14,513 bases of DNA from DATJBC01 sp035515515 (GTDB taxonomy: Bacteria > Actinomycetota > Acidimicrobiia > Acidimicrobiales > UBA8190), in NCBI GenBank assembly GCA_035515515.1, contig DATJBC010000209.1, positions 1-14,513 on the forward strand. Direction: 5' to 3'. Below are positions 6,537 to 13,554 of this stretch, piece by piece (the first letter of the stretch is position 1; every line of letters begins with the position of its first letter). A program made the position numbers and the translations under genes. Under the pieces are notes generated by a model. That model was not told the DNA's origin. It ran no database searches and was given only the letters and a program-made list of their open reading frames with translations.

Positions 6537-8531
6537 TCAGCGCCCGCGGGCCAGCACGGCGGTGACGGCCGCCTCGACGCGCTCGGGCCCGGGCAGCGCC
6601 AGGCGCTCGAGCCCCGCCGCGTAGGGCAGCGGGGCGGGCAGCGCCCCCACCCGCAGCACGGGCGCGGCCAGCCGGCCGAAGAGGGCCTCCGACAGCCAGG
6701 CGGCCAGCTCGGCGCCGAACCCGCCGGTGACGACGGCCTCGTGCACGACCACGGCCCGGCCGGTGCGCCCCACCGACGCCAGGAGCGCGTCGGTGTCGAG
6801 CGGCGCCAGCGAGCGCAGGTCGAGCACCTCGACCTCGACGCCGCGCGGCGCCAGCGCCTCGGCCACGGCCAGGGCGTCGTGGACCTGGCGGCCGTAGCTC
6901 ACCACGGTGACGTCCGCGCCGGGCCGGGCCACGTGGGCGACGCCGAGCGCCACGGGCGTGTCGTCGACGACGCCCTTGCGCGACAGGAGGGGCACCTGCT
7001 CCACGAACACGCACGGGTCGTCGTCGGCGATGCACGTCGCCAGCAGGGCCCGGGCGTCGGCGGGGTTGCTGGGCACCACCACCTTGAGGCCCGGGACGTG
7101 GGTCAGCCACGACTCGAGCATCTGCGAGTGCTGCGCCCCCACCTGCAGCCCGCCGCCCACCGCCGTGCGCACGACCATGGGCACCGGCGTGGCGCCGCCC
7201 GACATGTAGCGCAGCTTGGCGGCGTGGTTGGCCAGCTGGTCGAGGCACAGGCCGAGGAAGTCCATGAACATGATCTCGGCCACGGGACGCAGGCCCCCCA
7301 GGGCGGCGCCCACGGCGGCGCCCACGATGGCCTGCTCGGAGATGGGGGTGTCGCGCACCCGCCCCGCGCCGTGGGTGGCGGCCAGGCCCTTGGTCACCCC
7401 GAACACGCCGGTGTCGGAGATGTCCTCGCCCAGGAGCACGACCCGCTCGTCGGTGGCGAGCGCCTCGTCCAGGGCGCGGGTGATGGCGGCGCGCACGCTC
7501 AGGGTCTCGCCCTGCGCCCCGGCGCCCGGGCGCCGGGCCCGGGCGGGCGCGGCCACGGCGGCGCCCACCACGTCGGTGAGGACCTCCTCGGGCCCCGGCT
7601 CCTCCAGGGCCAGGGCCTCGTCCAGGGCGGCACGGGCCCGGGCCGCGCCGGCGGCCTCGCGGGCGGCGGCCTCCTCCTCGCTGAGCAGACCCCGCGACAC
7701 CAGGGCGGCGCGAAAGCGCGCCACGGGCTCGGCCTGCCACGCCGCCTCGAGCTCGGCGGGGTCGACGTAGGTCATGCGGTCGCCGAACACGTGCCCGAAG
7801 AGCCGGTAGGTGACCGCCTCCACCAGGGTCGGGCCCTCCCCGGCGCGGGCCCGGGCGGCGGCCTGCGACACCGCCTCGAACACCGCCACGGGGTCGTTGC
7901 CGTCCACGGTGACCCCGGGCATGGCGTAGGCGGCGGCCCGGTCGGCCACGTGCGCGCTGCGCTGGTGGCGGCCGAAGGCGGTGTGCTCCCCGTAGCCGTT
8001 GTTCTGGCACAGCAGCACGAGCGGCAGCTCCCACAGCGAGGCCAGGTTGGCCGCCTCGTGGAAGGCGCCGATGTTGGTGGCCCCGTCGCCGAAGGACACC
8101 AGCGTCACGCGCCGGGCGCCGTCGCGCCCGGCGCGGCGCTCCGCCGCCCACGCCAAGCCGGCCGCCACGGGGATGCCCGAGCCCACCACGCCGGTGGTGA
8201 GCATGAGCCCGACCTCGGGCCACACCACGTGCATGGGGCCGCCCTTGCCCTTGCCCGTGCCCTCGGCACGCCCCAGCATCTCGGCCAGCAGCGGCCGCAG
8301 GGGCACGCCCTTGGCGATCTGGTCGTGCAGCCCCCGGTAGGTGGTGACGAGGTAGTCGTCGGGCTCGAGGGCCGCCGCCCAGCCGGCGGCCACGGCCTCC
8401 TGCCCGCGCGGCGAGTAGTAGGCCAGGGTGGCGTCGCCGGCGGAGATGGCGCTGCGCAGGGCGTCGTCGCACGCCGCGATGAGCGCCATGGTGTCGAACA
8501 TCGACAGCAGGGTGGCGTCGTCGAGGTCCAT
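6537..8531 (-). CDS. Fused E1 alpha-beta thiamine-diphosphate dehydrogenase (pyruvate/2-oxoacid/acetoin type)
   Basis: One 664-residue chain joins the two E1 subunits that are usually separate. It should decarboxylate a 2-oxoacid, or cleave an acetoin-like substrate, with thiamine diphosphate and acylate a lipoyl lysine. The alpha part (about 1-320) has YYSPRGQEA (38-46), the cofactor motif starting GDGATN at 148-153 and ending at Asn177-Asn178, and NIGAFHEAAN (153-162). An Ala/Pro/Arg-rich linker spans about 322-343. The beta part (about 345-664) has LGEDI (367-371), GVFGVTKGL (375-383), PISEQAIVG (396-404), and the transketolase C-domain from about 540. The ATG at 8531 is chosen because the alpha homology begins there; the frame stays open upstream only as an antisense shadow of the amidohydrolase gene. 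It starts 11 nt after the amidohydrolase stop and lies 12 nt before the lipoyl gene. Pyruvate, branched-chain and acetoin substrates cannot be told apart. Confidence 0.92.
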   Translation of the reverse strand: MDLDDATLLSMFDTMALIAACDDALRSAISAGDATLAYYSPRGQEAVAAGWAAALEPDDYLVTTYRGLHDQIAKGVPLRPLLAEMLGRAEGTGKGKGGPMHVVWPEVGLMLTTGVVGSGIPVAAGLAWAAERRAGRDGARRVTLVSFGDGATNIGAFHEAANLASLWELPLVLLCQNNGYGEHTAFGRHQRSAHVADRAAAYAMPGVTVDGNDPVAVFEAVSQAAARARAGEGPTLVEAVTYRLFGHVFGDRMTYVDPAELEAAWQAEPVARFRAALVSRGLLSEEEAAAREAAGAARARAALDEALALEEPGPEEVLTDVVGAAVAAPARARRPGAGAQGETLSVRAAITRALDEALATDERVVLLGEDISDTGVFGVTKGLAATHGAGRVRDTPISEQAIVGAAVGAALGGLRPVAEIMFMDFLGLCLDQLANHAAKLRYMSGGATPVPMVVRTAVGGGLQVGAQHSQMLESWLTHVPGLKVVVPSNPADARALLATCIADDDPCVFVEQVPLLSRKGVVDDTPVALGVAHVARPGADVTVVSYGRQVHDALAVAEALAPRGVEVEVLDLRSLAPLDTDALLASVGRTGRAVVVHEAVVTGGFGAELAAWLSEALFGRLAAPVLRVGALPAPLPYAAGLERLALPGPERVEAAVTAVLARGR

Positions 8532-8542
8532 GGCAGGCGCCG

Positions 8543-10267
8543 TCAGCGGGCGCCGCGCACCAGTGCGCCGGGCCGGGCGCCGGTGTCGCGCCCGTCCTCG
8601 AAGGTGGTCTCGCCCGCCTTGACCGTGGCCACGTACCCCACGGCGTCCTGGACGAGTCGCCGGCCCCCGGCGGGCAGGTCGCGCACCACCGTGGGCGCCC
8701 CCAGCTGCAGGCGCTCGTAGTCGATCACGTTGACGTCGGCGAGCTTCCCGGGCTCGAGCGTGCCCCGGTCGCCGAGGCCGTAGAGGCGGGCGGTGTCGGC
8801 GGTCTGCTTCTTCACCACCCACTCGAGCGGCAGGCGCTCCCCCCTGGCGCGGTCACGCGTCCAGTGGGTCAGCATGAACGTGGGCTGCGGCGAGTCGCAG
8901 ATCGTGCCGCAGTGGGCGCCGCCGTCGCCCAGCCCGGCCAGCGACCGCGGGTGCAGCAGCATCTCCCGCACCGGATCCAGGCTCATGGACGCGTAGTTGA
9001 GGATCGGGACGTACAACAGCCCCGTGCCGTCGCCCTCGAGCATGGCGTCGTAGGCGACCTCGAGGGGGTGGCGGCCGGCCGCCGCGGCGATGGCCGCCAG
9101 CGAGCGCTCGGGCCCGGGCTCGTAGTCGGGGGGCGACCCCAGCACGAAGGTCAGGGCGAACGCCCGCTCGAGGGCGGCCCCCTCGGCCGGGCCGGGCCGG
9201 TACGACACGACGGCGTCGCGCACCGCCGGGTCGCGCAGGGCGTCCACCAGGGCGGGGCCCCACAACCCCCGGGCCCGCAGGGCCTGGAAGGCGGGGACGG
9301 TGTCGAACAGGCACAGCGTGGTGTCGAGCCCGGTGAGGATGCCGGTGGCGCGCGCCGCGACCTGCGGCCACAGGTCCGCGCCCTGCGCGGCGGCCTCGGC
9401 GGCCTCCGCCATGAGGTCGCGCCACAGCTCGGGGGCGCCCGACACCTGGAGGAGGGCGAAGGTCACGGGGCGGCCGATGGCGGCCGACAGGCGCCGCATC
9501 CAGTCGGCTTCCCTGGCCGGCGCGGCCAGGTCCTCCCCCGCCACCCCCACGGGGGCCAGCTCGAAGACCCCCGTGCCGAGCTCGCCCAGCGCGGCGCCGA
9601 TGCCGAAGAGCTCGTCCTGCGCGGCGAACGTGCCGGGGACGGGCTCGCCGTCGATGGCCCGGTGCGCGATGGTGCGCGACGTCGAGAAGCCGAGCGCCCC
9701 GGCCGCCAGCGCGTCGCGCACGATGCCGTGCATCGCCGCGATGTCGTCGGGGGTGGCGGGCTCGTTGCGCGCCCCGCGCTCGCCCATCACGTAGGCGCGC
9801 ACCGGGCCGTGGGCGACCTGGGTCCCCACGTCGACGGCGAAGCGGCGGCGCTCCAGGGCGTCGAGGTACTCGGCGAAGCTCTCCCACTCCCACGACATGC
9901 CCTCCGACAACGCCGTGCCGGGGATGTCCTCGACGCCCTCCATGAGCCCGATGAGCCACTCGTGGCGATCGGGGCGCGCCGGTGCGAAGCCCACCCCGCA
10001 ATTGCCGGTCACGACCGTGGTCACGCCGTGCCAGGCGCTGGGGGCGAGCACGTCGTCCCACGTGGCCTGGCCGTCGTAGTGGGTGTGGATGTCGACCCAT
10101 CCGGGCGTCACCAGCGCACCGTCGGCGTCGATCGTGCGCCGGGCCGACTCCCCCGGCAACGGCTCCACGGCGCTGAGGTGCCCGCCGTCCACGGCCACGT
10201 CGGCGGTGCGCGCCGGCGCGCCCGTGCCGTCCACCACCGTGCCGCCCCGGATGATCAGGTCGTGCAC
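8543..10267 (-). CDS. N-acyl-D-amino-acid deacylase-like amidohydrolase
   Basis: This is a metal-dependent amidohydrolase (TIM barrel plus small beta domain), 574 residues, of the D-aminoacylase branch, which hydrolyses N-acyl amino acids, amides or cyclic amides. The start IIRGGTVVDGTG is the conserved first strand. PGWVDIHTHYDGQ at 55-67 has the His61-x-His63 metal pair. TGNCGVGFAP at 87-96 contains Cys90, at the position of the unusual Cys ligand of D-aminoacylase. AGALGFSTSR lies at 189-198. GDGGAH at 447-452 holds the catalytic Asp448. The GTLEPGKLADVNVID segment at 502-516 returns to the beta domain. There is no signal peptide. The GTG start has a good ribosome-binding site. It heads the tightly spaced amidohydrolase-E1-lipoyl set and follows the FAD gene after 66 nt. 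The exact substrate is unknown; actinobacterial relatives are mostly uncharacterised. Confidence 0.9.
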   Translation of the reverse strand: MHDLIIRGGTVVDGTGAPARTADVAVDGGHLSAVEPLPGESARRTIDADGALVTPGWVDIHTHYDGQATWDDVLAPSAWHGVTTVVTGNCGVGFAPARPDRHEWLIGLMEGVEDIPGTALSEGMSWEWESFAEYLDALERRRFAVDVGTQVAHGPVRAYVMGERGARNEPATPDDIAAMHGIVRDALAAGALGFSTSRTIAHRAIDGEPVPGTFAAQDELFGIGAALGELGTGVFELAPVGVAGEDLAAPAREADWMRRLSAAIGRPVTFALLQVSGAPELWRDLMAEAAEAAAQGADLWPQVAARATGILTGLDTTLCLFDTVPAFQALRARGLWGPALVDALRDPAVRDAVVSYRPGPAEGAALERAFALTFVLGSPPDYEPGPERSLAAIAAAAGRHPLEVAYDAMLEGDGTGLLYVPILNYASMSLDPVREMLLHPRSLAGLGDGGAHCGTICDSPQPTFMLTHWTRDRARGERLPLEWVVKKQTADTARLYGLGDRGTLEPGKLADVNVIDYERLQLGAPTVVRDLPAGGRRLVQDAVGYVATVKAGETTFEDGRDTGARPGALVRGAR

Positions 10268-10274
10268 CGGGCCG

Positions 10275-10282
10275 CTCCCTTC
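10275..10282 (-). promoter_or_regulatory. Ribosome-binding site of the amidohydrolase gene
   Basis: On the minus strand this reads GAAGGGAG, seven bases before the GTG at 10265-10267, and it supports that start. It lies in the 66-nt gap after the FAD gene. No clear promoter is visible in that gap. Confidence 0.6.
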
Positions 10283-10333
10283 GTCAGGCCCTCATGGTGG
10301 CATCGCGCCGGGGCGCCCACAAGGAGAGCCCGG

Positions 10334-11938
10334 TCATGCGCCCCGTCCGCGCGCGTCGAGCGACACCGGGACCGACTGGGCGAAGGAGAAGACGTCGTGC
10401 GGGTCCACCGCCGCCTTCACCTGCACCAGGCGCTCGAGGTTGGAGCCGTAGTAGGCCCGCTGCCAGTCGGCCAGGGTGGGGTCGATGTAGTTCTGGTAGG
10501 CCTGGCCGTCGACGTAGGCCTGGCACGAGGTGGCGACGTGCCCGAGCCAGGCCCGGGCGCCGGCCACCGCCGAGGGCGCCACGCCGCTGGCCACGGTGGC
10601 CTGGATGCCGCACACGGCGTGGCGGTGCACGAAGGCGGTGTCCGCCGGGCGCACCCGGTTGACGGCGCCGCCGTAGGCGTCGAAGACCAGCCCGCCACCC
10701 GACGACGGGTACGTGGCGCCGAGGTCCTCCACGGCGGCCACGAAGGCCTGCACCCCGTCGCCCGGCGGCGCCGAGACGTACGCCGAGGACGCCACCGAGG
10801 CGGCCCGGCCGAGGACGCCGGGCGGGTCGTGGGTGCTCAGGTGGCACTGCGACACGTCCAGCTGCGCGCACCCCGCCTCGACCAGCATGGCGTGCAGGTA
10901 CTGCTCGGGGCCCACGAAGCGGTACGTGGGGGCGGCGCCCGCCGACCGCACCAGGGCGTCGACCAGGCCGTCGAGCGCCGAGGCCGGGCCCACCAGCACC
11001 CCCGCGCTGCGCAGCGCGAACCCGCCGCCGCCCGCGGAGAGCTGACAGTTGGACCACAGCTCGTCGGGCCCGGCCTGCTGCCACGCCATCCACGCGCCCA
11101 GGACGTCGGCGGCCGCGCCCCACGGGAAGTCCACCGTGAACAGGGCCAGCTCGGGGATGGGATGGGCCTCGAAGGTGAACGACGTGACCACGCCGAAGTT
11201 GCCGCCTCCCCCGCCGCGGCACGCCCAGTGCAAATCGGCGTCGCGCTCGGCGTCGCACGTGCGCAGCGTGGCGTCGGCGGTGACGATGTCGAGCGACTCC
11301 ACGGCGTCACAGGTGAGCCCGTAGCGGCGCGCCAGGACCCCGATCCCCCCGCCCAGGGCCAGGCCGGCGATGCCCACCGACGGGCACGACCCGCCCGGCA
11401 CGAGCACGCCCGCCTGCGCCAGCTGCGCGTAGAGGTCGACGAGCAGCGTGCCCGCCCCCACCTGCGCGCGCGCCGGGGCGGGGGCGCCCGGCGTCGGGGT
11501 CACGGTGACGTCGTGCATGGGCGTCACGTCGATCACGAGGCCGGGCCCGCCCGAGTACCCCGCGTAGCTGTGGCCGCCGCAGCGGGGCACGGGCACGACC
11601 CCGTGGGCGGTGGCGAAGGCCACGCAGCGCTGGACGTCGGCCGGGGACGCGCAGTAGGCCACCGCCGCGGGGCGCAGGTCGTCGAAGCGCGGGTCGTACA
11701 ACAGGCGCGCCGTGGCGTAGGCGGGGTCGTCGGGGAGCACGAGCCGCCCCGTGAGCGACGACGCCAGCGCCGCCCACGCCGCCGGGTCGAGGGCCTCGGT
11801 GGTCGTCGTGGCCCCGGCCCGGGGCGCAGCGCGGCGGGGACGGCGCTCCCCCGCGCAGCCGGTCAGGGTGGCCGCTGCCACCCCGGCACAGCCGGCCGCG
11901 GCGGCGCGCAGGAACTGACGCCGGCCGCAGGGGTCCAT
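10334..11938 (-). CDS. Tat-exported lipoprotein FAD-linked oxidase (berberine-bridge-enzyme type)
   Basis: This is a 534-residue flavoprotein oxidase of the FAD_binding_4 plus BBE family, which oxidises alcohols, sugars or complex ring compounds with O2 or another acceptor. The N-terminus GRRQFLRAAAAG is a twin-arginine signal (Arg6-Arg7), and LTGC at 25-28 is a lipobox, predicting a Tat-dependent lipoprotein anchored through Cys28. A Thr/Ala/Pro/Arg linker follows to about 50. The FAD domain (about 85-260) has GGHSYAGYS at 121-129 with His123, the 8-alpha-histidyl FAD attachment site, and GGSCPSVGIAG at 182-192 with Cys185, the 6-S-cysteinyl site; both together predict bicovalent FAD. The BBE tail has YQNYIDP at 481-487 and a helix ending VDPHDVF at 511-517. 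The ATG is chosen for the Tat signal; the open frame further upstream is an antisense-type shadow of the ligase gene. It starts 11 nt after the ligase stop, so it is co-transcribed. Confidence 0.93.
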   Translation of the reverse strand: MDPCGRRQFLRAAAAGCAGVAAATLTGCAGERRPRRAAPRAGATTTTEALDPAAWAALASSLTGRLVLPDDPAYATARLLYDPRFDDLRPAAVAYCASPADVQRCVAFATAHGVVPVPRCGGHSYAGYSGGPGLVIDVTPMHDVTVTPTPGAPAPARAQVGAGTLLVDLYAQLAQAGVLVPGGSCPSVGIAGLALGGGIGVLARRYGLTCDAVESLDIVTADATLRTCDAERDADLHWACRGGGGGNFGVVTSFTFEAHPIPELALFTVDFPWGAAADVLGAWMAWQQAGPDELWSNCQLSAGGGGFALRSAGVLVGPASALDGLVDALVRSAGAAPTYRFVGPEQYLHAMLVEAGCAQLDVSQCHLSTHDPPGVLGRAASVASSAYVSAPPGDGVQAFVAAVEDLGATYPSSGGGLVFDAYGGAVNRVRPADTAFVHRHAVCGIQATVASGVAPSAVAGARAWLGHVATSCQAYVDGQAYQNYIDPTLADWQRAYYGSNLERLVQVKAAVDPHDVFSFAQSVPVSLDARGRGA

Positions 11939-11949
11939 CCCGGGCGACG

Positions 11950-13554
11950 CTACCCAGGCCCGAGCAGCCGGTCCCGCAGCACGTGCTTCTGCACCTTGCC
12001 CGACGCCGTGCGGGGCAGCTCGTCCACGAACGCCCACCGGCGCGGCACCTTGAACGGCGCCAGCCGGTCGCGCAGGAAGGCCTCGAGGTCCCCGGGGTCG
12101 GGCGGGCCCCCGGGCCCGGGCACCACCACGCCCACCGGCGCCTCGCCCCAGCGGGGGTCGGGCACGCCCACCACGGCCGCCTGGGCGACGCCGGGGTGGG
12201 CCGCCAGGGCGTGCTCGATCTCCACGGGGAAGATGTTCTCCCCGCCGGAGACGATCATCTCCTTGCGCCGCCCGGCGATCCGCAGGTAGCCGCGGGCGTC
12301 CATGGTCACGAGGTCGCCGGTGCGCAGCCACCCCTCGGGCCCGATGGCCTGGGCGCTCTCGGCGGGCAGGTCGTGGTAGCCGGCCATGACGTTGGGGCCC
12401 GAGACCTCGAGCTCGCCCACGGCGCCCCGGGGCACCACCGCCCCGGTGGCGGGGTCGACCACGCGCGCCGCCACCCCGGGGAGCGGGGTCCCGAGCGTCT
12501 CCCCCTTGTCCTCGGCGGCGTCGTCCAGGTGGGTCTGGGAGATGAACCCGCACGCTTCGGTCTGCCCGAACACCACGGCGAAGTCCACCCCGAGGGCGTC
12601 CTCGATGTGGCGCACCAGCGAGGCGGGCACCACCGCCCCACCCCCGCTGATGGCCCGCAGCGACGACAGGTCGCGCCGGGTGAAGTCGGGGTGCTCGATG
12701 AGCGCCAGCAGCATGGTGGGGACGCCGCAGGTCAGGGTGGCGCGCTCGGACTCGACGAGCTCGAGCACCAGCCCGGCGTCGAATCCGGGGACGAGGACGG
12801 CCGTGGCCGAGCACTGGCACAGCTGGAACGACACCACCTGGCCGCCCACGTGGAACAGCGGCATGGTCTGGATGTAGACGTCGCCGGGGCGCATGCCGAA
12901 GCGCACGGCGCCGAGGCGCGCCGCGTTGGTCATGCCCCGGTGGGTGAGCAGCGCCCCCTTGGGCGCACCGGTGGTCCCCGACGTGTAGACGAGCTGCGCC
13001 ACGTCCCCGGGGGCCACGGTCGCCAGGGGCGCGCCGCGCGCCGGCGCCGACGCGCAGAACGCCTCCCACTGGCCGAACTCGACCACGTCGCGCAGGGCGG
13101 GCAGCTCCCCGCGCAGGGAGGCGAGGGCCCCCACCACGTCGCCGCCCCGGTGCTCGGCCACCGTGAAGGCGGCGGCCGTCCCCGACTGCCCCAGGACGTG
13201 GCGCAGCTCCCCGGGGCGCAGCGCCGGGTTCACGGGCACGAGCACCATCCCCGCCAGCGCGGCGCCGTACGTGAGGACGAGGGACTCGGGGATGCTCGGG
13301 GCCACGGCGGCCACCCGGGTCCCCGGCGCGTAGCGGGCCGCCAGGGCGCGCGCCGCGCGCTGCGCCTCGGCCAGGAGCGCGCCGTAGGTCCAACGCCGGC
13401 GGGCGGCGGCGTCGGGCGACCCTTCGACGAGCGCCACCGCGGCCGGCGTGCGGCGGGCGGCGTCGACGAGGATGCCCCCCACGGTGGTGTCGGCCACGGG
13501 CTCGGCGTCGTCGGCACGCCAGCGCGACTCGGGGGCGTCGGGCACCACGGCCAC
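11950..13554 (-). CDS. AMP-forming acyl-CoA synthetase (class I adenylate-forming)
   Basis: This enzyme activates a carboxylic acid through an acyl-AMP and then transfers the acyl group to CoA. Its 534 residues match the usual length. The phosphate-binding loop YTSGTTGAPKG is at 190-200, FGQTEACG at 329-336 contacts the adenine and substrate, LRTGDL at 410-415 and the hinge GRRKEMIVSGGENIFPVE (428-445) are intact, and the catalytic lysine Lys520 is in PRTASGK (514-520). Residues 234-244 (FHVGGQVVSFQ) line the acyl pocket, as in medium/long-chain fatty acid and aryl ligases. Chain length or aromatic preference cannot be judged. There is no signal peptide. The GTG at 13554 follows the oxygenase stop without a gap (TGA|GTG), implying translational coupling; in-frame GTG codons two and three codons later are alternatives. 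The neighbours suggest it activates an acid from the oxygenase pathway. Confidence 0.93.
   Translation of the reverse strand: MAVVPDAPESRWRADDAEPVADTTVGGILVDAARRTPAAVALVEGSPDAAARRRWTYGALLAEAQRAARALAARYAPGTRVAAVAPSIPESLVLTYGAALAGMVLVPVNPALRPGELRHVLGQSGTAAAFTVAEHRGGDVVGALASLRGELPALRDVVEFGQWEAFCASAPARGAPLATVAPGDVAQLVYTSGTTGAPKGALLTHRGMTNAARLGAVRFGMRPGDVYIQTMPLFHVGGQVVSFQLCQCSATAVLVPGFDAGLVLELVESERATLTCGVPTMLLALIEHPDFTRRDLSSLRAISGGGAVVPASLVRHIEDALGVDFAVVFGQTEACGFISQTHLDDAAEDKGETLGTPLPGVAARVVDPATGAVVPRGAVGELEVSGPNVMAGYHDLPAESAQAIGPEGWLRTGDLVTMDARGYLRIAGRRKEMIVSGGENIFPVEIEHALAAHPGVAQAAVVGVPDPRWGEAPVGVVVPGPGGPPDPGDLEAFLRDRLAPFKVPRRWAFVDELPRTASGKVQKHVLRDRLLGPG

Noticed and set aside
8532..8822. N-terminal extension of the E1 protein by 97 residues
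   Set aside because: It overlaps the amidohydrolase gene, is Arg-rich without E1 homology, and the conserved alpha-subunit sequence begins at the ATG at 8531.
8864..12289. Open + strand frame of 1141 codons (and a similar one at 6159-8720)
   Set aside because: They cross several clear minus-strand genes and their spacers, have no recognisable domain, and show the same GC-shadow composition.
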